From assembly GCA_000151295.1 (NCBI GenBank), contig GG745348.1, positions 66,835 to 85,547 of the forward strand: DNA of 18,713 nt, read 5' to 3'. Origin of the DNA: Allomyces macrogynus ATCC 38327. Its lineage: Eukaryota > Blastocladiomycota > Blastocladiomycetes > Blastocladiales > Blastocladiaceae. The notes beneath the pieces were generated by a model, which had not been told where the DNA came from, did no database searches, and saw nothing but the letters and a program-made list of their open reading frames with translations. Both the position numbers and the translations under genes were made by a program. Numbering within the stretch: position 1 is the stretch's first letter; every line of letters begins with the position of its first letter. This document shows, one piece after another, positions 1-8,200 of the stretch.

Positions 1-79
1 GGGAGGAGCGCGCGTCAGTCGGGGCCAGGGCGGGCTTGGATCGCGGCACGACGCAGAGCAGTGCGACGCGACGGATCGC

Positions 80-80
<1 letters not shown>

Positions 81-114
<34 letters not shown>
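81..114. repeat. (CGTG)n tetranucleotide microsatellite
   Basis: About 8.5 perfect CGTG units in tandem. It falls in the predicted first intron of the left-edge gene. Read in frame it gives a spurious Ala-Arg-Thr-His run on the minus strand. Confidence 0.95.
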
Positions 115-128
115 GAGGCGCGACGTAC

Positions 129-167
129 TTGGTCCAGGAGGTGCTGCTTGGCGGCGTCGTCGGCCAT
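129..167 (-). CDS. Probable first coding exon of an unidentified gene, cut by left edge
   Basis: Reading leftward, an ATG at 167-165 in a good context (AATATCAAG before it, GCC after it) opens 13 codons, MADDAAKQHLLDQ. They end exactly at a donor of the type used throughout this window (GTACGTCG, from 128 down). The rest of the gene would lie beyond position 1, and no convincing acceptor is visible before the edge. The peptide is acidic then basic and too short to assign to a family. The orientation matches DRG2, which lies upstream on the same strand. It could also be chance, since only an ATG, one short open stretch and one donor support it. Confidence 0.35.
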
Positions 168-705
168 CTTGATATTCAGGTTGAGGGTGTCGGGCGGTCG
201 CAGAAACGGCGCGGAGAGCGGGTGTTGGTGAGCCGCGTCGTGAGCTGGGAATTTATCACGGTGTGCGGGGAGAGAGAGGAGAGCAGGATTGCGCGAGGAG
301 AGCAGAGCGTCGTGGAGAGAGTGGTCGACGGTGGTGGCGCAAGTCGCGCGTGTTGGTGGCGAGACGTGTCTTTGCAAAAACAACCAGACTGGGTCCTGCC
401 TGCACGTCAGCGCTGATGTCACTGGCCCCGCACCAGGAGCATCGCCGAGGCAAAAAAATGAAGTGAAATGATCGGAAAGGGTCGACGGCAGTCGGCTACT
501 ATGGCGTTCGACAGCACGAGGGGAGCGTCATTCTTGGATAACAGACCTCTGCCCGAGCGCGCGACGCTCGACTGACTCTGCATCGCGCGCGTTTGAATGC
601 CAGGCCGCGTGCCAACTAAGCAAAATCCGATCCAAATTTCACGGTCCACGCCCATCTCCGCGCCGCAAGCTCCTGCCCGGGCCGCTCGCACTCTCTGCGC
701 GCGCT
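168..705. other. Intergenic: DRG2 3' flank and upstream region of the left-edge gene
   Basis: This 538-bp stretch follows the DRG2 stop on the minus strand and precedes the left-edge exon. Short open frames occur on both strands, but none has recognisable family features or splice structure. I see no clear AATAAA poly(A) signal on the minus strand after 706. It must hold the DRG2 3' UTR and the promoter of the left gene, but no specific element can be picked out. Confidence 0.5.
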
Positions 706-2543
706 CTACTTTTTCTTGACAATCTGCACCACGTCCTCGTTCTGCACGACGTGCGCGAGCCCAACACGCTGCGGGTTATGCTTGGCCGAGGTGCCCCAGA
801 CAAGCGCGTACCGGAAATTATCACGCAACGTGCGGTGCACGGCATTGGCACACGTGCTCGATGGTCGCGCCCGCGCGCATGATCAAGCCGCCGTCGAAAT
901 CCGGATCCTCGCCGCGCTTCTTGGTGTAGCCGCGCGTCAGGTTCAGGTGCTCCCACATCTTGTCGACGAGGTATTCGAGGTTCAGGTCCATTTCGCAACT
1001 ATGGGGAGGGGGGGGGGGGGGAGAAGGGGTGAGTTAGGTGTGGGGACGGTGGAGAGCGATGGGGGGAGAAGATGGAGCGGACCTGACGACGACCGTGTTG
1101 GGCTCGCGCGCGATCGCGTCGAGCTCTTCCATGGAAATCGAGTCGATCTTGTTGTAGCACTACCTTTCGGCGAAATTCACGATCAGAGCGTCAGCCAGCA
1201 CCGTGCGGTAGGCGCATATCATCAAGCAAACGCAATCGTACGTAGAGGCAGTTGATGTATTTGCGGTTGCCCAGGACCACATCGATGAACCCGTCTACGA
1301 TTCGAAGCCAAGAAAAACCGTCAGTCGAAAAGGTGGACCTCTCCCATCGCCCCAGCAAGCACGCTACGCACCGACCGTGATGTCCTCTCGAATCAGCACC
1401 TCGGCATTGAAAATGCGGTAGTCGTGAAGGATATGGTAGACCATCTTCTCGTTGATCTTGGTCAGCTTGCACGTAGCGTTGATCGACAGCCCACCGCCCG
1501 TCTTGACCTTGAAATACACGTTGGGCCGCCGCTTGTTGACGCGGATTCCGACGGCCTCGAGTTCGCGCTCCAACAGCTCGCGCTGGTTCTTGGCCTTGGT
1601 CTGTTCAGTGTCAAGGGAGGTCAGCGATGCGTGTCGGGCGAGGGCGATCGAGAGGAACCAGGAGCGTACCGCATCAAGCACCATGAGAACCAAATCCGCC
1701 GTTCGCGCCACGGCCACGACTTGCCGCCCTCGACCTTTTCCCTGCGAGGCGCCTTCGATAATCCCCGGCAAATCAAGCAGCTATGGATCAGGAAAGGTTG
1801 CACGACAACGGGTTAAGACGAGGCCCCGGGAAGTTGGTGCACGGTCATACCTGGTTGAGCGGAGTAGTACCTGGATCTGCGCGCCGTGGTAGTCAATTTT
1901 TCTGGTGGAGAGCAAGGCAAGGAGGATCAGCGATTGAGCAAAGACATCGAGGACGATACGGGGCACCATAACGCACCCCGGAATGCACGTCAGGGTGGTG
2001 AACTCGTAGGCCGACGCGACCGAGTGCGTCTTGGTGAGCTTGTTGAGCAGCGTCGACTTACCGACCGACGGGAAACCGACTGGTTGAGGGATGGCACTGA
2101 TCAGCGACAGGGCTCCAACCGAACAGATGCAATCCAGCGTCACCATACGCACTCATGGCCACGCGCGCATCTCCACTGCGCATCACCTACCAACAGCCTC
2201 GACGTGAGCACAGGGTCCCATAATTTCAAGATCCAAAAGCGCGGGACACGCACATCGAAACCCTCGCCTTTCTGGCCCGACTTGCCCGACGGCTCGAGCA
2301 GCTGCAACCGGTACTTGGCGAGCTTGGCCTTGAGCAGACCCAAATGGTACTCGGTCGCCTTATTCTTTTGCGTGCGCCCGATTTCGCGCTCAATCTCGGC
2401 GATTTTTTCTGGACACGTCGAACATCCGTTGCCGAGCGTGGAACAACGGCGCGCATGCGGGATCAGGTTATTTTGTCGAGACCCGAGGGTGATGCAACCG
2501 TCATCGTGGGCGTCAAAGTGGTGTACTGACCGAGGATGCCCAT
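706..2543 (-). CDS. DRG2: Developmentally regulated GTP-binding protein 2 (DRG2/Rbg2), with one frame break
   Basis: This is a translation-associated GTPase of the Obg/DRG family, which works with a DFRP partner on ribosomes. Ten exons join as 2531-2543, 2254-2408, 2153-2186, 1977-2079, 1871-1901, 1670-1780, 1372-1600, 1242-1294, 1083-1159 and 706-998. The spliced product is about 365 residues, the normal family length. The N-terminal helical region contains [14 protein letters not shown] and GEGFD, which favours DRG2 over DRG1. The GTPase motifs are GFPSVGKST (G1), [11 protein letters not shown] (G2), [20 protein letters not shown] (G3 and beyond) and YNKID (G4). The TGS domain ends with [17 protein letters not shown] and the basic tail VQIVKKK. 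The start is supported by context TCAAAATGG and by the first intron completing the codon E of MGILEKIAEIE. The exon sum is 1099 nt, one base too many. The extra base is at 847/848, between EHVC and NAVHRTL, and would cause a stop at 821-823 inside the TGS domain. Confidence 0.93.
1003..1021. repeat. G-run next to the last DRG2 intron acceptor
   Basis: Four G, one A, then 14 G on the plus strand. On the coding (minus) strand this is a C-rich pyrimidine tract directly before the CATAG acceptor of the last DRG2 intron (999-1082), so it probably serves as its polypyrimidine tract. Runs of this length are prone to miscounting. Confidence 0.85.
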
Positions 2544-2917
2544 TTTGATGCTGGTTTGCTGAGGTCGCGGGTGATCGGGTCGTCGAATGAAGGCAACGGT
2601 ACGCTGGATATCACGGTATTCAGGTTCACTTGCAGCAACTCGCGAGCGCTGGATCTCACGTACGAAATGAAGCGTGCAGATCCGCTGGTTGCCGGTAAAG
2701 GTCAGCACCGATTCGGCGTGGTCAAGATGCTGTTCATGGAGTGGCTTAGCAATGCGGTAGACGAGAGCGTGACCGCCTCGCGAAGCTGCTGACGCTTCCG
2801 TGACCTAGCCTTGACCTGCTGCTGCTCAAAAGACACTGCTGTCGGCATCGACTGCATGTCTCGACGCTGCCAATATTGCACTTCAACCGATTGAACACAA
2901 GTACCAACACAAAGGCC
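2544..2917. promoter_or_regulatory. Divergent intergenic region between DRG2 and the kinase gene
   Basis: The DRG2 start (minus, 2543) and the kinase start (plus, 2918) face away from each other across 374 bp, so both promoters must lie here. The region is less GC-rich than the flanking exons. I see no convincing TATA box, and the call rests on gene arrangement alone. The small open frames inside it have no recognisable features. Confidence 0.55.
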
Positions 2918-3800
2918 ATGATTCCGCGCCATATTGACGCTCACCACGACTTGCCGGGCGAAGCGGCGCGCCTTTCTGCGCTTGTCGCGTCCAGGTGTGT
3001 CTAGCTCGGGTCGCCAAGCTCATTGATTCGCGAACCAGGGCGCCGCTCACGCCAACTATCTGGTGGTCACAGTCATGACCGTATCCTCATCGCCATCGCC
3101 GGTGTTCCCGGAAGCGGCAAGACGACCGTCGCGCGCAAGCTGGCTGATATTATCAACGCGATCCACGACGGCATGGCGGCGCTCGTCCGATGGATGGATT
3201 TCATTACCCAAGGCGACTCTGGACAGCATGAAGGTGGTTCGTGCGTCATACTGTTACTCTCCACCCGAAATTATCTCGCTGACGCATCTTGTTCGACCCC
3301 AGGACCCTGCCACGGCGCATCGTCGCCGCGGCGCGCCGTTCACGTTTGACGCCAAGGCGATGCTCGATCTCGTCGAGCGGATCCGCGCGGTTCCCGCCCA
3401 AGATGTTCTCTGCGCTGGGTTCGACCACGCTGTCGGCGACCCGGTCCCGGACGAGCACATGATACCGGCGCACGCGCAGGTTGTCGTGTTTGAGGGCCTG
3501 TACTTGCATACGGCCGCCACCACCGCGCAGGTAGACAACGACGATCCGGACCTCGCCGCGTACGACAACCACGACCGCGTCTGGGCAGCGATTGCCGCGC
3601 ACATGAATGAGCGGTGGTGGACGGATGTATCGATCACAACAGCAACAACGCGGCTCGCGCGCCGGCATGTTGCTACGGGACTCGCAAACGACCTGGACGC
3701 AGGATTGCGTCGCGTTGAGGTCAACGACGGTAGGAATGCAGAGTGGATTCTTGCGCACCGTAATGCTTCGGACGTCGATGTGGTCGTGTCAAATATATGA
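2918..3800 (+). CDS. P-loop kinase, uridine kinase/phosphoribulokinase class (YFH7-like), interrupted frame
   Basis: This is a predicted small-molecule kinase of the PRK/URK superfamily; the substrate cannot be told. Motifs in order are the Walker A loop GVPGSGKTT (3101-3127), MDGFHY (3190-3207), RRRGAPFTFD, FDHAVGDPV, VVFEGLYL, RHVATGL and ND..NAEWI. One intron fits 3234-3302 (GTGGTT...CCAG), and the second exon 3303-3800 is open and intact to TGA. The first exon is troubled. An in-frame TAG lies at 3002-3004, unless a short intron removes it. MDGFHY is one frame off from the P-loop, and the next segment KATLDSMK is off again. Adding one C at 3187-3188 and one at 3207-3209 would restore the family sequence. 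The start ATG at 2918 is chosen because it shares the P-loop frame. The gene could be a recent pseudogene, or the sequence may contain errors here. Confidence 0.72.
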
Positions 3801-3810
3801 ATACACTTTC

Positions 3811-3816
3811 AATAAA
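3811..3816 (+). terminator. AATAAA poly(A)-signal-like hexamer
   Basis: A perfect AATAAA starts 11 bases after the kinase stop codon and is followed by A residues. The position fits a compact 3' UTR for the kinase gene. It is a single short match, so moderate weight only. Confidence 0.4.
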
Positions 3817-3837
3817 AAAGCAGACCGGACAACACAT

Positions 3838-4826
3838 GTCAAACATCCTTGACTCGAGCGCGAACCGAGCTCTCGGCACGCAAGGCAAGTGTTTTCAGCT
3901 GCCCGATAATGCCCGTGCAAGGCTCAGAGCTGTCGTCGAGGGCACCAAGAACGGCGGCAAGGCGCGCTTGGAAAACATATTGACGTGATTGCCGAGCTGA
4001 CGGCGAAAACTGTCTCGCGCTCGTATGGCATACGCAACAACTGAATCCGGTGACGCACGCGCAGCAGACGTGCGCGCTCCTGGGCACTGTTATCAACCAC
4101 GACGACTCGGACGACGAAGTCTCCGCGGCTTGGATCGCTGACAGCGCCAAGGTCATGCCCAAGACGTGGCGCGAGCTCTTTGACGAGGATTTCATGGCGT
4201 CCAACGTGTCGTGCTCGATGGGGGCCAAGTTTTCCGCATCCGAGATGGATCCGGCCGCTCTGTTCGGCTGCCACTCGATGTGCTGCCACCAGTGTGCCGG
4301 GTGCATCGTTTCCCCTTGGGCCGCCAAGGACCGCGTCCGCCCGCCGGCATGGTGCGGTGGCCCGGTTGTGCTTCGGGTCGGTGCCCGGCAAAATGCCGCC
4401 TCTTGGAAGTCAGCAAGACGCCCGGGTGCCCGTTGCTGTTGGAGTGCTGTGTCTGGACTCAAGGTGCACGTACAACTGCATGTGCTCCAGGCCGCCAAGG
4501 ACGGGCCGGGCGATTGCATTCAATGCGGCTGCAAGAACGTGTGCGCGGGCACCCCAAGCTCCAGAGCCTGGACGCGTCGTCGCCAGCGTGGTGTGGTGCT
4601 GGCCGGTTGTGCTCGGGTCGGCGCACCGGCAACTTGCCGCTTCTTGGAGGCCAGAACGGACGCTCAGGTTGCCCATCACTGCACGGGCTGTCGTTTGGAC
4701 TCCAAGTGCCAATTCAACTGCTGGGTTGCCTCCAGCGAGACCATTCAAATTTCTGGCCGTTGTGGTTGGGAATCGAAACGTCGAGTTTTAGTCGCAATTG
4801 CATGTGGCGCGCAAGGCCACATGTAA
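3838..4826 (+). CDS. Cysteine-rich coding region, structure unresolved and probably decayed
   Basis: I do not recognise this protein. Several plus-strand frames carry protein-like segments that no single frame joins. The segment from 3838 contains GKCFQLPDNARARLRAVVEG and ends at TGA 3986-3988. The next segment, two frames later, contains ENCLALVWHTQQLNP, TWRELFDEDFMASN and the cluster CHSMCCHQCAGC (about 4269-4304). After about 4310, cysteine-rich stretches alternate frames: PGCASGRCPAKC, CLDSRCTYNCMC, CIQCGCKNVC and CRLDSKCQFNCW. The last stays open to TAA 4824-4826. The cysteines and internal duplication suggest a repeated disulphide-rich module. No signal peptide is visible at the proposed start, which lies only 37 bp after the kinase stop, so the true start may be elsewhere. 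A 226-codon open frame on the opposite strand (3839-4519) lacks such features and is taken as a shadow. Confidence 0.33.
4351..4735 (+). repeat. Imperfect direct duplication, copies about 4351-4490 and 4590-4735
   Basis: The two copies are offset by 240-245 bases. Shared landmarks in order are GGTTGTGCT, CGGGTCGG, CTTGG, TTTGGACTC or TCTGGACTC, CAACTGC and CTCCAG. The offset grows from 240 to 245 across the unit, so small indels separate them. Both copies encode a cysteine-rich peptide with the shared pattern C-x-LDS-(K/R)-C-xx-NC, in different frames. Confidence 0.65.
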
Positions 4827-5289
4827 GCCGATGACTGCTTTTCTGATCGATTGGACCACCGTGCTGGTCGCGGAACGCTCCTGTGGCCAGTGATTGAATG
4901 GTTGAGTTGGTCAACCACGGAGACTCTTGAGTGCTGCGTCGTGGAGAGAGTTGGTTCCAGGGGGTATACGGATTGCGAGCCATTTAAAACTCCTGCTGTT
5001 GTCCAGCAAAGTCAAGGGGAGTTTGCATCATTAACGAGGCTGTCATGTCGCTCGTTCATGCCTGACCTTCTCCACCAAATATGGTGTCACTTGTCTCCAC
5101 CAGTCCAAAATGCATTGCGAGGTGCACGCGTCGTTCTGGTTTCGGTCATGACAAGGATATGCACGATGCAGCTGTTTCTCGCACGAAGATCCAATTACTG
5201 TTCTACACACCCCAAAAACCATGCCCAAACCCCTTCAAGACGCGAGTCAGACCTTCTCCACCCGTTCATAGTCTTGATATCGGCCCATC
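4827..5289. other. Intergenic region between the cysteine-rich region and gene A
   Basis: This 463-bp stretch lies at the 3' ends of two convergent units: plus-strand cysteine-rich region on the left, minus-strand gene A on the right. It is noticeably less GC-rich than the exons. I see no further gene, RNA or repeat in it. Confidence 0.5.
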
Positions 5290-8200
5290 TCACGCGCCAC
5301 CAACCCCCTCGTCAGTATCGCTCTCGCCCGTATCCAGCGCAACCCCACCCGTCTCGACAAACGCGACTCCTTCGCTCCACTGCGCCCGCGTCACGTACGC
5401 GCCCGGCATCATGACCAGCACCGTCGCCAAACTGACCGCGCGGTCGCGCCACGTGCGCATCGCCCCGTACGCGAGCCACGCGGCCACAACCAGGACCGCC
5501 ACCAGCGTCAGTGCCCACAGGCCGAGAAACACTTGTCCGTCCCACTCGAGCTGGTCGACGATGCTTGTGCGCATGGCCGCATCCACGATATCAAGCCGTA
5601 CGCGCACGTCGTTCAATGTTTTCCGGAACAAGAGCAGATTCGTGTCGTGCGGGTTCATGGGCGTGATCGAGATATTGCCACCAAGCGGGCCCACTTCCGT
5701 CCATGACGGGTCGAGCGTCGCACCCACGAGCTCGCACCCGGGTTGGGCGGCGGCGACGAGACCCTTAGCGAGGTCGATCGTCGACCAGATAGCCTGGTCG
5801 AGCGGTGCGCCAGGCTTGGTGATGATGTCGTTTCCGAGTCCACCGGGGAGCGTCGTGTTGCACCATGGTAGGGACGGCAGCGTGCACGGCATGGAGAGCG
5901 TTGTGAGCTCTGGCAGGGCCGCGGTAACGCTGTGCGTGTTGGACGAGGACGTGACGAGAACTTGCGCGTCTTCGAGGTCTGCGATTGCTTCGACGACAGC
6001 GCCAATGGCCGAGGCTGATCGGGAACGGGAAACCGACATCAGATGGAGCAGCGCGAAGGCCTTGCAAAGACAAGGGGAAAGTCAACGTACTTGCTTTGAA
6101 CAGGATCGTCGACGGGAACACGACTTCTCTACAATCGAAATGTTTGTGTTAGTCTGGCCTTGCGTCCTTTCGTGCAATCGAATGAGCCGCACGAACCGGA
6201 TCTTCAGGTTGATAATGGTCAGCGCTTGGTGCCGCTGATTTGAGTTGAGCAGCTCCTGGATCTGCCGCTCGCTCGTCGTTGCCCTGGGATCGATAAAGCA
6301 GCGTCAGCTCCTCCATCGAGCATCGCAGTACGGTCTGTCTCACAAAAACAACGTACGAGAGCGGCAACAGAAACGTTCCCACGGTCAAAATCACAGCCAC
6401 CACCGCCGCGACCTTGATCCCGCGCTTGACAAGTGCACGAGCGCGAGCCGGCGGCGTGAACGCCGTGCCCGATCGCCCGCTGGCGCTGCCCCCCGAAGCA
6501 CTGCTCTCGGCACGATGGCTCGCGAGCAAAACAGCCGCGCGCTCGAGTCCCGATGCGGCGCTTCCATCACCGCTGTGGCCCGTGACCTCGCCCGTCTCGT
6601 CAATCCCTCTCACTTCGTGAAACGCTTCAATTTCGGCATCGAGTGTCGTGACCATGGATTGCGCGACGCGTTTCGGCATGGTACGCAGCACCTTGAGCAG
6701 CTTGGCTTGCGTGCCGAAATAGCCGGCGACAGGCTAGAAGAGTCGGGGTGGATGAGAAGCCTTGGCGACGCGGTGGACAATACTCTGGCGAATCCACAGT
6801 GAGCGTACCCAATACAGCGCGTAGCCGGCCATACACACAATCGCAGCCGTCGCAAACACCGTCACGACAAGAAGCGTGTTGAACGCGCGCCCAATCAAGT
6901 CCACAAACTGCGTGAGCCCGAGTTTCGGCAACTGGTTGATCGCATCAAACACGTTTTTGTAATTGTCGAACACGAAGAGCGTCGGCGTCTGTGGCGCCTC
7001 GTAGACCGCGTCCGAAAACGTGCCAAAGACCGGGTACTGCAGAGCCATGAGCCCGGCCTTGTAAACGGTCGTCGCCAGGTCAAGCGTCGACATGTCGGCC
7101 GCCTGGTAGTTGGTGACGGTGATCCCGAGCTGCAGCTGTTCTTGCGCAAACACGCGCACGTTCGGCACGGTCATGACGGGCTGCGCTGCCACGTACGGCA
7201 GACCGTCGCGTTCCAAGTCAGCGAGTGCCGCGGCGACTTGCTTGTACCCGACGTCAAACTCGGCCGCCATGGCGTCGACGTACCCAGGCCACCCGGACGC
7301 GAAAAAGTTGGAGTAGCCCATCAAGTGCATGCCGTCGAGCGCGTCGGTGATCTTCATGCGCGCGTTACGGGCGAGCGATAGCTCCTTGGACACGACCGTG
7401 TTGCAGCTGTCGAAAAACTGCAGCGCGAGCACCAGGCCGACAGCGAGGCACGTCAAGTAGAGCGCGAGCAGAATCGCGGCAGGGATCAAGGTCGTGGCTG
7501 TGTAGCTACGCAGAACACGCGCGTAGAGAGCTTGCCGCTGCACCATGCGCTGGCGCTGCGAGCGAGAATCGCTTGACGCTACATAAAGTGTGAGGGTAGG
7601 TGGTCAAATAAGAAATCGAACCGTTTGGTTGTACAGCGCGCACAAATACCTTCTGACGGTGTCGCATTTGCAGTGCGTGGAATCGCAAATTCGCCGCGAC
7701 TCCGACTGATGAAATCGTCCCTGGATCGGAAATCATGAATGCGCGCGGATGACGAGCCGAGGTCGGTCAAATGTCGTGGGCCCGGAGAGACGCGTGATTC
7801 GAGAATTTCGGCTACACAAAGGCGAGCGAAAAGTGAGATGCGCGACAGGCAATAGTGCTTCTCGCATTTGGGCTCACGACCGCACCTTCTTCGACTATAG
7901 GAGTGCACAGAAAGTATCACCAGTTCAGCAAACGCCTCATCTAAGCCGATTGCGGCACAAACGAGTACGAACCTTGCTCGAGAATGCGCGTCGCTTTGAT
8001 TTGGTTCCCTTCGACGACCATCAAGAACTGCGCGTAGGATCGTAGCACATTCTTGGACTACAGTCGGTCGCGCATGGGTGAGTTGGCGCCCATTTCTCAA
8101 ACGCGGGAGCAATGAGAGTGCGCGGCACCTTTGGGAGGAGCTCTAATAGTTTCGTATAGCAATCGCTCGCCTCGATCCGCGCCTGCGTGAGCGCCTTGAC

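Noticed and set aside
81..114. CGTG tandem repeat considered as a CRISPR-like or regulatory array
   Set aside because: Units are 4 bases with no spacers. It is a simple microsatellite in a eukaryotic intron.
639..998. A 119-codon minus-strand open frame overlapping the end of DRG2
   Set aside because: It is in a different frame from the DRG2 last exon, whose product matches the family end to end ([15 protein letters not shown]).
3839..4519. A 226-codon minus-strand open frame
   Set aside because: It crosses the plus-strand cysteine-rich and kinase-proximal coding signal, starts from an arbitrary ATG, has no recognisable motif, and shows no nearby splice sites of the local type.
5081..6238. 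A 385-codon open frame on the plus strand
   Set aside because: It lies antisense to the last exons of gene A, which has conserved sequence in gene B, membrane helices and matching splice sites. The plus frame has low-complexity composition and no counterpart that looks selected.
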